NCBI RefSeq assembly: GCF_002631185.1
Contig: NZ_PDNU01000017.1
Coordinates: forward strand, 1-64,000
From: Teichococcus rhizosphaerae
GTDB lineage: Bacteria > Pseudomonadota > Alphaproteobacteria > Acetobacterales > Acetobacteraceae
Direction: 5' to 3'
Length of the DNA: 64,000 nucleotides
In this document: piece by piece, positions 17,433 to 24,931 of the stretch
How the letters are laid out: each line of letters starts with the position of its first letter
How positions within the stretch are numbered: the stretch's first letter is position 1
Program-made: the position numbers and the translations under genes
Notes under the pieces: model-generated
Told to the model about the DNA's origin: nothing
What the model saw: only the letters and a program-made list of their open reading frames with translations
The model's database searches: none

Positions 17433-18332
17433 TCAGGCCGCGCGGGCGGCGGGAACGCCGCGCATGCGCCCGCCCGGCGTGCCGCCGGGGACGGCGGCGC
17501 ACAGGTCGGCGGCCTTCAGCAGCTTCGCCCAGTCCAGCCCGGTGGAGACGCCCATGCGCCGGAACATCCAGGCCAGGTCCTCGGTGGCGGTGTTGCCGGT
17601 GGCGCCGGGGGCGAAGGGGCAGCCGCCGAGGCCGCCCGCGGCGCCGTCGAACACCCGCACCCCCGCCTCGAAGGCCGCCAGCGCATTGGCCACGCCCATG
17701 CCGTAGGTGTCGTGGCCATGGAAAGCGAAGGGGTTGTTCCAGGAGGCCAGGGCGTGGCGGAACACCTCGGCCACCTGGTCCGGCGCGGCGTTGCCGGTGG
17801 TGTCGGCGATGCCGATCTCCATCTCGGGGTCGAGCGAGTAGACCTTCTCGACCATGTCGATGGCATCCGCCACCGGCACCACCCCCTCGAACGGGCAGTG
17901 GAAGGCGCAGGACAGGTTGAAGCGCATCTTCACGCCCAGCCGCGCGCCCTCGCGCACCAGCTCGGACAGCTCGGCCAGGCTGTCGGCGCGGCTGCGGTTG
18001 AGGTTGGCGCGGTTGTGCGCCTCGGTGACGGACATGAAGAAGCCCAGCCGGTCCGCCCCCGCCGCCATGGCGAGGTCGAAGCCCTTGCGGTTGGGCACCA
18101 GCACGGTGCTTTCCAGCCCCGGCAGCGCGCGGGCGGCCTTCAGCACCTCGGCCGTGTCGGCCATCTGCGGCACGTGGCGGGGGCTGACGAAGCTGCCCAC
18201 CTCCATCCGCCGCAGGCCCGCCTCGTGCAGCGCCCGCACCATGGCCACCTTGGTCTCGGTGGCCACGAAGGGGCCGATGGATTGCAGCCCGTCGCGCGGG
18301 GCGACCTCGCTGATGGTGACGCTCTCGCCCAT
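17433..18332 (-). CDS. HMG-CoA lyase-family enzyme
   Basis: TIM-barrel lyase of 299 residues that cleaves a 3-hydroxy-3-methyl acyl-CoA to acetyl-CoA and a keto acid. Motifs are APRDGLQ near the N-terminus, the metal histidines in FHGHDTYGMG, and the cysteine loop GGLGGCPFAPGATGNTATED near the C-terminus. It starts two bases after the CoA-transferase stop. That pairing suggests a two-step route in which a hydroxy-diacid is activated by CoA transfer and then cleaved, as in citramalate or 3-hydroxy-3-methylglutarate breakdown; the exact acid is inference. Confidence 0.92.
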   Translation of the reverse strand: MGESVTISEVAPRDGLQSIGPFVATETKVAMVRALHEAGLRRMEVGSFVSPRHVPQMADTAEVLKAARALPGLESTVLVPNRKGFDLAMAAGADRLGFFMSVTEAHNRANLNRSRADSLAELSELVREGARLGVKMRFNLSCAFHCPFEGVVPVADAIDMVEKVYSLDPEMEIGIADTTGNAAPDQVAEVFRHALASWNNPFAFHGHDTYGMGVANALAAFEAGVRVFDGAAGGLGGCPFAPGATGNTATEDLAWMFRRMGVSTGLDWAKLLKAADLCAAVPGGTPGGRMRGVPAARAA

Positions 18333-18334
18333 GG

Positions 18335-19570
18335 TCAGACCTCCTCCCCCAGCCACTGGCCGAACACCCGCGCGTTGTGCTCCCCGAGGGCCGGCCCCGT
18401 CCAGCGCACCATGTCGCGCGGCGCCACGCCGTCGAAGCGGAAGGGCGCGGCCGGGTGCAGCACCGGGCCGATCAGCGGGTCGCGCAGCTCCATCACTGAG
18501 TCCCGGGCGCGGAAATGCGGGTCCTCCGCGATGTCGCGGATGTCGTAGAGGCGTGAGCAGGGCACGTCCACCGCCTCCAGGATGTCCTGCGCCTCCTTGG
18601 CCGGCAGGGTGCGCGTCCAGGCGCCGATGGCGGCGTCGAGCTCCGCGGCGTGGGCGCAGCGGCCGCCATTGTCGGCCATGCGCGGGTCCTCGGCCAGCTC
18701 GGGCCGGCCGATGGCGCCCATCAGCCGGCGGAAGATGAGGTCCGAGTTGCCGGCGACGCAGAGCCACTTGCCGTCCGCGCAGGGGTAGGTGTTGGTGGGC
18801 GCGGCGGTGGGGATGGCGGCGCCCGCCGGCTGGCGGATCTTTCCCGTCAGGCCGTATTCGGGGAGCATCCCCTCCATCAGGCTGAGCACGCTGTCCACCA
18901 GGTTGATGTCGATGATGCGGCCGCGCCCGCCCTCGCCGGCGCGGTCCCGCCCCCAGCAGGCCGAGACCACGGCCATAGCCGCGTACATCCCCGCCAGGTC
19001 GTCGCTGATGGAGATGCCGCAGCGCGGCGGCGGCAGCTCGGTCTGGCCGGGATTCGCGGTGAGGTGGCGCAGGCCCCCCATCGCCTCGCCGATGGCGCCG
19101 AAGGCCGGCTTGTCCCGGTACGGCCCGTCCTGCCCGTAGCCCGAGACGCGGGCGATGACGAGGCGCGGGTTCTCCGCCTGCAGCACCTCCGGCCCCAGCC
19201 CGATCCGCTCCAGGTAGCCGGGGCGGAAATTCTCCACCAGCGCGTCGGCGCCGGCGGCGAGCTTCAGCAGGCGCGCCTTGTCGCGCGGGTTCTTCAGGTC
19301 GAGCGTGACCGAGAGCTTGTTGCGGCCATGGATGCTGAACCACACCGGGTGCCCCTGGGCCTTGCTGCCCCAGCCGCGGATCGGGTCGCCTTCCGGCGGC
19401 TCCACCTTCACCACCTCGGCCCCCATGTCGGCCAGCAGGCGGGTGGCGAAGGGGCCGGCGATGTAGTGGCCAAGCTCCAGCACCCGCAGCCCGGCCAGGG
19501 GAAGGCCGGATTGCGGCGAAGTGGGCTGGGGCGAAGTGGGCTGGGGCGAAGTGGGCTGGGCCGTGCTCAT
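18335..19570 (-). CDS. CaiB/BaiF family CoA-transferase
   Basis: Family III CoA-transferase of 411 residues. The N-terminal core begins LAGLRVLELGHYIAGPFATRLLADMG and continues with VKVEPPEGDPIRGWG and NKLSVTLDLKNPRD. The family III signature SGYGQDGPYRDKPAFG and the downstream SDDLAGMYAAMAV, near the expected catalytic aspartate, are present. The ATG at 19570 precedes a Pro-Thr-Ser-Pro-Gln repeat (residues about 4-20) encoded by three 15-bp units; the conserved protein starts after it. It is the first gene of a four-gene minus-strand cluster with the lyase, CHAP lipoprotein and TctC-type receptor. Confidence 0.93.
   Translation of the reverse strand: MSTAQPTSPQPTSPQPTSPQSGLPLAGLRVLELGHYIAGPFATRLLADMGAEVVKVEPPEGDPIRGWGSKAQGHPVWFSIHGRNKLSVTLDLKNPRDKARLLKLAAGADALVENFRPGYLERIGLGPEVLQAENPRLVIARVSGYGQDGPYRDKPAFGAIGEAMGGLRHLTANPGQTELPPPRCGISISDDLAGMYAAMAVVSACWGRDRAGEGGRGRIIDINLVDSVLSLMEGMLPEYGLTGKIRQPAGAAIPTAAPTNTYPCADGKWLCVAGNSDLIFRRLMGAIGRPELAEDPRMADNGGRCAHAAELDAAIGAWTRTLPAKEAQDILEAVDVPCSRLYDIRDIAEDPHFRARDSVMELRDPLIGPVLHPAAPFRFDGVAPRDMVRWTGPALGEHNARVFGQWLGEEV
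19516..19560 (-). repeat. 15-bp tandem repeat, 3 units, in the CoA-transferase 5' end
   Basis: Three identical copies of GCGAAGTGGGCTGGG on the + strand, in frame, adding Pro-Gln-Pro-Thr-Ser repeats before the conserved domain. Perfect identity suggests recent slippage. Confidence 0.9.
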
Positions 19571-20024
19571 GCGCGTGTCTCTCTCCCCTGTTGGCAAGGC
19601 GCAGCCTTGGCGAGACGGCGGCCCCCGGCAAGGGGGCGGCGGTTTTTTTGCGCCGCACCGATCCTGGAAACCGAAGCTCAATGATTGCCGTAGCAGAATG
19701 CGCCCGGGCCATGAACCCGGGCCCTGCTTTCCCCGATCGGATGCCGGCCCCCGAACCCGCCGGCATCCCCCGCGCCACCCAGCCTGCCCGGCGCGGCACC
19801 TCCCCCCTGAGGGCGGACCTTCCCCCGGAGGTCCGCCCTGTTTTTTCGCCTCCGCTTGTTGTGCGGCGCGGCAGGCCTGGATCGGGCCGGGCGGCGGCCC
19901 GATCATGCGCGGCCTCCCCGTCTGCCGAAGGAGCCCTGCCCATGCCCGTCCCGCCCCATCCCACCCTGCCCCATCCCCTCCCGTTTCCTTCCGCCACCCT
20001 CCGGCCGTTCCGGAAGGCGCGCGC
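19571..20024. other. 454-bp divergent gap between the CoA-transferase and lrgA genes
   Basis: No convincing gene. On the + strand it holds several stems: GCCCCC/GGGGGC at 19621-19637 with a T run at 19643-19649, a GCCCGGG/CCCGGGC dyad near 19706-19726, and a strong terminator at 19810-19846. Promoters for both flanking genes should lie here. The terminator ends nothing annotated, so a leader RNA or small RNA is possible. Confidence 0.55.
19810..19846 (+). terminator. Strong + strand Rho-independent terminator upstream of lrgA
   Basis: Eleven-base perfect arms (AGGGCGGACCT and AGGTCCGCCCT) around an eight-base loop, followed by G and six T residues. It faces right, in a divergent gap, 178 bases before lrgA and with no gene upstream on that strand for more than 4 kb. 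Confidence 0.8.
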
Positions 20025-20393
20025 ATGATCAACGGCCTGACCCTTCTCCTCCTTTGCCAGCTCTGCGGCGAGGTGCTGGGCCGCGCGCTGCACCTGCCGG
20101 TGCCCGGGCCGGTGATCGGCATGGCGCTGCTCTTCGCCGGGCTGCTGCTGCGTGACAGGCTGAGCGACAGGCCGGCCGAGGCCCCCGCCGCCCCCGGCCT
20201 CGGCCAGACGGCAGACACGCTGCTGATGCATCTCGGCCTGCTTTTCGTGCCGGCGGGGGTGGGCGTCGTGGTCTACCTGCCGCAGCTGGCGCGGGACTGG
20301 GCGCCGCTCTCGCTGGCGGTGGTGGCGGGCACGCTGGCCGGCATCGCCTTCACGGGCCGGCTGGCCCAGGCGCTGATCCGGCGCCTCGGCTGA
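20025..20393 (+). CDS. lrgA: CidA/LrgA family protein
   Basis: Small membrane protein of 122 residues with about four hydrophobic helices. The family motif LPVPGPVIGMALLFAGLLL is near residues 24-42 and MHLGLLFVPAGVGVV near residue 68. LrgA/CidA proteins form holin-like or metabolite (for example pyruvate) transport complexes with LrgB. The lrgB gene begins 13 bases downstream, the standard pair. The ATG at 20025 overlaps a TGA in another frame and begins right at the first helix; no strong ribosome-binding site is visible. Confidence 0.9.
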   Translation: MINGLTLLLLCQLCGEVLGRALHLPVPGPVIGMALLFAGLLLRDRLSDRPAEAPAAPGLGQTADTLLMHLGLLFVPAGVGVVVYLPQLARDWAPLSLAVVAGTLAGIAFTGRLAQALIRRLG

Positions 20394-20406
20394 GGGCGCG
20401 GAAGCG

Positions 20407-21126
20407 ATGGTCGATCTTTCCGAGATCTGGGTCTATCTCGCGCGGGACCCGCTGGCGGCGCTGACCGCCACGCTGCTGGCCTGGATGGCCGGGCTGCGGC
20501 TGGCGGCGCTGTGCCGCTGGCACCCGGCGGCCAACCCGGTGCTGTTCGCGGTGGCGCTGCTGGCGGCCGCGCTGCTGCTTGCGGGCATCGACTACCGGCA
20601 ATATTTCCAGGGCGCGCAGTTCGTGCACTTCCTGCTGGGGCCGGCCACGGTGGCGCTGGCGGTGCCGCTCTACCGGCAATGGCAGCATGTGCGAAGCTCG
20701 GCGCTGGCGGCCCTGCTGGCGGTGATCGCGGGGGGCGGCGTGGCGGCGGCGGTGGGCGTGGCCTTCGCGCTCGCCCTCGGCGCCGCGCCCGAGATCACCG
20801 CGAGCCTCGCGCCGCGCTCCGTCACCACCCCCGTCGCCATGGGCATCGCCGAGCAGATCGGCGGCCTGCCGGGGCTGACGGCGGCGGTGGTGCTGGCCTC
20901 CGGCGTGACGGGTGCCACGCTCGGCCCGATGACGCTGAACCTCATGCGGGTGAAGGACTGGCGGGCCCGCGGCCTGGCCATGGGCACGGCGGCGCATGGC
21001 CTCGGCACCGCCCGCGCCATTGCGGTGAACGCCACGGCGGGTGCCTTCAGCGGCATGGCGATGGGCCTGAACGCCCTCGCCACCGCGCTGATGCTCCCCC
21101 TGCTTTGGCGCCTGGTCTTCGGCTGA
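20407..21126 (+). CDS. lrgB: LrgB family protein
   Basis: Inner-membrane partner of LrgA, 239 residues, almost entirely hydrophobic. Family landmarks are YFQGAQFVHFLLGPATVALAVPLY, LAPRSVTTPVAMGIAEQIGG (the conserved PRSVTTPVAM) and GTAAHGLGTARA near the C-terminus. It follows lrgA after 13 bases and starts with a GGAAGCG-type site before the ATG. The pair has been tied to control of murein hydrolases and to transport of small organic acids; the sequence does not tell these apart. Confidence 0.93.
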   Translation: MVDLSEIWVYLARDPLAALTATLLAWMAGLRLAALCRWHPAANPVLFAVALLAAALLLAGIDYRQYFQGAQFVHFLLGPATVALAVPLYRQWQHVRSSALAALLAVIAGGGVAAAVGVAFALALGAAPEITASLAPRSVTTPVAMGIAEQIGGLPGLTAAVVLASGVTGATLGPMTLNLMRVKDWRARGLAMGTAAHGLGTARAIAVNATAGAFSGMAMGLNALATALMLPLLWRLVFG

Positions 21127-21134
21127 ACTCGCGG

Positions 21135-21169
21135 AAAAAAGATCCGGGGGAGAATTCTTTCTCCCCCGG
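21135..21169 (-). terminator. Terminator of the superoxide dismutase gene
   Basis: Arms CCGGGGGAG (21144-21152) and CTCCCCCGG (21161-21169) with an AT loop; on the minus strand the stem is followed by ATC and six T residues. It sits just past the dismutase stop and also faces the end of lrgB. It resembles the recurrent GGGGGAA...TTCCCCC terminators elsewhere in the window. Confidence 0.8.
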
Positions 21170-21177
21170 TGCTGCCT

Positions 21178-21921
21178 TCAGATGGCCAGCGTCCCCGCCT
21201 TGGCCGCGGCGTAGCGCTCGCCCACCTTCGCCCAGTCCACCACGTTCCACCAGGCCGCCAGGTATTCCGGCCGGCGGTTGTTGTATTTCAGGTAGTAGGC
21301 GTGCTCCCACACGTCGTTGCCCATCAGCACGCGCTGCCCGTCCATGATGGGCGTGTCCTGGTTCGGCCGGCTGGCCAGCGCCAGCTTGCCCGAGCGGTCC
21401 ACCGTGACGAACACCCAGCCCGAGCCGAACACCCGGCCGCCGGCGGCGTTGAAGTCGGCCTTCATCTTGTCGAGGCCGCCGAGGTCGCGGTCGATCGCCT
21501 GGGCCAGCTCGCCCGAGGGCGCGCCGCCCTTGCCGCCCATGATCTGCCAGAACATGGCGTGGTTGGCATGGCCGCCGCCATTGTTGCGCAGCGCCGTGCG
21601 CACCGCCTCCGGCGCCTCGCCCAGCTTGGCGAGGAGCTGCTCCAGCGGCATGGCGGCGAGCTGGCCATGGTCCTTCAGCGCGTTGTTCAGGTTGGTCACA
21701 TAGGCCGCGTGGTGCCTGCCGTGGTGCAGCTCCATGGTCGCGGCGTCGATATGCGGCTCCAGCGCGTTGGCGGCATAGGGCAGCGCCGGCAGGGTGTAGG
21801 GGCCGGAGGGCGCCGCCTGGCCGAGGCTCCGGCGCGGAGCGGCGAAAAGGCCGGCGGCGAACAGCGTGGCGCCGGCGGCCAGCATGCCGCGGCGCGCCAG
21901 CATGGGGGTGGTCGTGGTCAT
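21178..21921 (-). CDS. Exported iron/manganese superoxide dismutase
   Basis: Removes superoxide as oxygen and hydrogen peroxide. The 247-residue protein has an N-terminal export signal with a twin-arginine-like start (ARRGMLAAGATLFAAGLFAA...LGQA), so it is probably periplasmic. The catalytic part keeps all ligands: ELHHGRHHAAYV, GGHANHAMFW, the GSGWVFV loop and NDVWEHAYYLKY. The Gly-Gly-His in GGHANH is more usual in manganese forms, but metal use cannot be settled from sequence. A family terminator follows the stop. A periplasmic Fe/Mn enzyme is less common than the cytoplasmic form. Confidence 0.93.
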   Translation of the reverse strand: MTTTTPMLARRGMLAAGATLFAAGLFAAPRRSLGQAAPSGPYTLPALPYAANALEPHIDAATMELHHGRHHAAYVTNLNNALKDHGQLAAMPLEQLLAKLGEAPEAVRTALRNNGGGHANHAMFWQIMGGKGGAPSGELAQAIDRDLGGLDKMKADFNAAGGRVFGSGWVFVTVDRSGKLALASRPNQDTPIMDGQRVLMGNDVWEHAYYLKYNNRRPEYLAAWWNVVDWAKVGERYAAAKAGTLAI

Positions 21922-22040
21922 GGCGTCTGGGTCTCCCTTGCCCGTCCTGCGGGTTCAACACGACAGGTGGCGCCGGGATGCGAGGCGGAAAGGGCCGGGC
22001 CGCGCTTGACACGCGGGTTTCACGCCGGCAGGGGCGGCGC

Positions 22041-22370
22041 ATGGCGAGCCTGCACCTCTTCCTGGCCATCCTGCTCGAAGTGATCGCCACCTCCGCGCTG
22101 GTGGCCGCGAAGGGCTTCACGCGCCCGCTGCCGTCCGCTGTGGTGGTGCTGGGCTATGGCGGCGCCTTCTATTTCCTGTCGCTCGCGCTGCGCGCGTGGC
22201 CCGTGGGCATCGCCTACGCCCTGTGGTCCGGCATCGGCATCGTGCTGATCTCGGCGGCGGGCTGGGTGCTCTACGGGCAGCGGCTCGACGCGCCGGCGCT
22301 GATCGGCATCGGGCTGATCCTGGCCGGGGTTCTGGTGATCAACCTGCTCTCGGGCAGCGCCGGCCACTGA
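22041..22370 (+). CDS. Small multidrug resistance (SMR) family transporter
   Basis: Four-helix inner-membrane proton antiporter of 109 residues for quaternary ammonium or guanidinium-type compounds. The essential membrane glutamate is in FLAILLEVIATSALVAAKGF, and helix 3 has GIAYALWSGIGIVLISAAGW. The ATG at 22041 begins the first helix; the frame is open 21 codons upstream but that stretch is basic and not family-like. It is a single gene, so probably a homodimer of EmrE/SugE type. It converges on the GFA gene with a 10-base gap. Confidence 0.92.
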   Translation: MASLHLFLAILLEVIATSALVAAKGFTRPLPSAVVVLGYGGAFYFLSLALRAWPVGIAYALWSGIGIVLISAAGWVLYGQRLDAPALIGIGLILAGVLVINLLSGSAGH

Positions 22371-22380
22371 GCCGGGGCGC

Positions 22381-22779
22381 CTATTCCTCCGTGCGCCAGC
22401 CCTGGTGTTGCGGCAGCCCGTCATCCAGCCTCATCCAGGAAAGGCGGCCGCGCATCAGGGTGTGGTCGGCCGGCGGCACGGCCTCCGGGTCGTCCAGGCT
22501 GGCGATGGTGACGTCGATCTCGCCCGGCGTGGCATGGCCGCGCCAGGTGAGGGTGGTGCCGCATCCGGCGCAGAAGCCGCGCTCCGCCTTGGGGCTGGAG
22601 GCGAAGAAGCGCGGCGCGCCGCGGGTGAAGCGCAGCGCCGCCGCCGGCACGCTGAACCAGGCGACGCAGGGCGCCCCCGCCGCGCGCCGGCAATCGGCGC
22701 AATGGCAGAGGGTGGGGTTGAAGGGCTCGCCCTCCGCCACATAGCGCACCGCGCCGCAGAAGCATCCGCCTTCCAGCAT
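22381..22779 (-). CDS. GFA family protein (Mss4-like zinc fold)
   Basis: Zinc-binding protein of 132 residues related to glutathione-dependent formaldehyde-activating enzyme. The zinc cysteines appear as GGCFCGAVRY, LCHCADCRRA and CAGCGTTL. Most members have no proven activity. It begins 28 bases after the ABC permease stop on the same strand and is likely the last gene of that operon. Confidence 0.92.
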   Translation of the reverse strand: MLEGGCFCGAVRYVAEGEPFNPTLCHCADCRRAAGAPCVAWFSVPAAALRFTRGAPRFFASSPKAERGFCAGCGTTLTWRGHATPGEIDVTIASLDDPEAVPPADHTLMRGRLSWMRLDDGLPQHQGWRTEE

Positions 22780-22807
22780 CGCCCGTCTCCCTGGCTGCGT
22801 TTCCCCT

Positions 22808-23716
22808 TCAACGCGCGCGGCGCAGCAACGTCACCGCCAGAAGCAGCAGGCCCGAGATCAGCACCAGCACCATGGCCGCCGCCATGATGGTCAGGCTGAT
22901 CGAATCGTTCAGGCCGGAGAACATCTGGCGCGGCAGGGTGCGCTGGGCGGGGCCGGCGATGAACAGCGCCACCGCCACCTCGTCCAGGCTGGTGGCGAAG
23001 GCGAACACCGCCCCCGCCGCCACGCCGGGCATGATCTGCGGCAGGCAGACGCGCCAGAAGGCGCGCAGCGGCGAGGCGCCGCAGGCCGCCGCCGCACGCA
23101 GCTGCACCGGGTCGAACTGCTGCAGCGCCGCCAGCACCGTCACCACCACGAAGGGCGCGCCGAGCGCGGCATGGCCCAGGATCAGCCCGGTGAAGCTGTT
23201 GGTCAGCCCCAGCGGCCCGAAGAACAGCAGCAGCGCCACCGCCACGATGATGGCCGGCACCACCATGGGCGCCAGCAGCACCGCCATCACCACCGCCTGC
23301 CCCCGGAAGCGCCCGCGCCACAGGCCGAAGGCGGCCAGCGTGCCGAGCGCGCCCGCCAGCAGCGCGGCACCGGCGCCGACGCGCAAGGAGTTCCACAGCG
23401 CCGGCAGCCAGAAATCGGAGTTCCAGAAATCGGCGTACCAGCGCAGCGACAGGCCGGGCAGCGGGTAGTGCAGGAAGGAGCCGGCCGAGAAGGAGAGCGG
23501 CAGCACCGCCAGCACCGGCGCCAGCAGGAACAGGATGGCCAGCAGGCCGAAGGTCCAGAGCAGGATGCGGCCGGGCCTTGGCGCGGGGCGCGCCCGCGCT
23601 GCCACGGGCGGCGGCGCCGAGGGGGGTGCCGGAGGGGGTGCCGGAGGGGGTGCGCCCCCCGGCTCCGCGCCCGCGAGGCGCGCCGGGATCCGCGGCAGGG
23701 CGGGGTCCGGGCTCAT
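22808..23716 (-). CDS. ABC transporter permease (PotC-like)
   Basis: Second inner-membrane subunit of a spermidine/putrescine-type importer, 302 residues. A proline-rich N-terminal extension (about residues 15-45) precedes six helices. The EAA loop reads AAAACGASPLRAFWRVCLPQIMPG. Its ATG overlaps the stop of the other permease by four bases. With the binding protein, PotB-like permease and ATPase it forms a complete importer. The substrate may be a polyamine or another small organic cation or acid. Confidence 0.93.
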   Translation of the reverse strand: MSPDPALPRIPARLAGAEPGGAPPPAPPPAPPSAPPPVAARARPAPRPGRILLWTFGLLAILFLLAPVLAVLPLSFSAGSFLHYPLPGLSLRWYADFWNSDFWLPALWNSLRVGAGAALLAGALGTLAAFGLWRGRFRGQAVVMAVLLAPMVVPAIIVAVALLLFFGPLGLTNSFTGLILGHAALGAPFVVVTVLAALQQFDPVQLRAAAACGASPLRAFWRVCLPQIMPGVAAGAVFAFATSLDEVAVALFIAGPAQRTLPRQMFSGLNDSISLTIMAAAMVLVLISGLLLLAVTLLRRAR

Positions 23717-24930
23717 GCGGGGCGCATCCGCGAGAAGCCGACGAGCCGGCCATACACCGCCAGGATCACCGCCACCGCCGCCAGGATCAGGCAGGACAGC
23801 GCCGCAGCCATCCCCCAGTTGACGGTGCGGGACGCGTAGAAGGCGACGAAATAGGGCAGCATCTGGTCGTTGGCGCCGCCGAGCAGGGCGGGCGTCACGT
23901 AGAAGCCCAGCGCCTGGATGAACACCAGCAGGCACCCCGCCCCCACCCCTGGCAGGGAAAGCGGCAGCGTGACCCGCCGGAAGGCCCGCGCCGGCGAGGC
24001 GCCGAGCGACACGGCGGCGCGCGGCAGCCGCCAGTCCAGCGACTTCAGCGAGGCATAGATCGGCAGCACCATGAAGGGCAGCAGGATGTGCACCATGGCC
24101 AGCAGCACGGCGCCGCGGTTGAACAGCAGCGGCAGCGGCTCCTCCACCAGCCGCAGCGCGCCGAGCGCGGCGTTGACCACGCCCTCGCGCTGCAGCAGCA
24201 CCATCCAGGCGGCGGTGCGGACGATCAGGCTGGTCCAGAAGGGCAGCAGCACGCCGGCCATCAGCCAGGGCACGGCGCGCGGCGGGGCGGTCGCGATCAG
24301 CCAGGCCAGCGGGTAGCCGATGGCGAGGCAGATGGCGGTGGCCAGCACCCCCATCCACAGCGTGCGCCACAGGATGGCGCGGAAGATCGCCTCGTCCGGC
24401 GGCGCGGTGCCGAGGCCGCCCGTGGCGTCCCGCTTGAGGTCCAGCACCGCCAGCAGGTTGAAGTCCGAGACCGGGCCGCCCGCGCGGCGGATGGCGGCCC
24501 AGGGGGCGATCGCCCCCCACTCCTCGCTGATGGCCAGCACTGCGGCGCGCGCCTCGCCCTCGAAGGGGGCGGCCACGCGCCGGGCGGTCATCGGCAGCAG
24601 GCTGCGGAAGCCGGGCAGGTCGGCGTTCAGCCGCGCCGAGGCGCGGGCGACCTCGCCGCCGCCGGATTGCTGGTCGCGCGCCCGGGCTTCCCGCAGATCC
24701 TCCACCAGCGCGGCGAAGGCCGCCTCGCCGGGCGGCGCCGCGCCGTCCCATGCCGAGAGCGCGGCGACGGTGCGCGGCAGCACGGGCGCCACGTCGCTTT
24801 CCTGCACCGCGCGGAACAGGAAGGCGCCGATCGGCAGCACGAACACGCCGAGCAGGAACAGCAGCAGCGGCGCCACCAGCGCCGCCGCCGCCAGCCGCGC
24901 CTTCAGCGGCGTGGCGACCCCTGCGGCCAA
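23713..24930 (-). CDS. ABC transporter permease (PotB-like) with a large periplasmic insertion
   Basis: First membrane subunit, 405 residues, about 100 longer than usual PotB. A first helix (residues 12-38) is followed by some 130 mostly charged residues with no homology I recognise, then the standard permease domain with the EAA loop AAVSLGASPARAFRRVTLPLSLPG. The start appears to be TTG at 24930, directly after the binding-protein stop; no ATG or GTG fits better. The long insertion is probably periplasmic and may contact the binding protein. Confidence 0.9.
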   Translation of the reverse strand: MAAGVATPLKARLAAAALVAPLLLFLLGVFVLPIGAFLFRAVQESDVAPVLPRTVAALSAWDGAAPPGEAAFAALVEDLREARARDQQSGGGEVARASARLNADLPGFRSLLPMTARRVAAPFEGEARAAVLAISEEWGAIAPWAAIRRAGGPVSDFNLLAVLDLKRDATGGLGTAPPDEAIFRAILWRTLWMGVLATAICLAIGYPLAWLIATAPPRAVPWLMAGVLLPFWTSLIVRTAAWMVLLQREGVVNAALGALRLVEEPLPLLFNRGAVLLAMVHILLPFMVLPIYASLKSLDWRLPRAAVSLGASPARAFRRVTLPLSLPGVGAGCLLVFIQALGFYVTPALLGGANDQMLPYFVAFYASRTVNWGMAAALSCLILAAVAVILAVYGRLVGFSRMRPA

Positions 24931-24931
24931 C

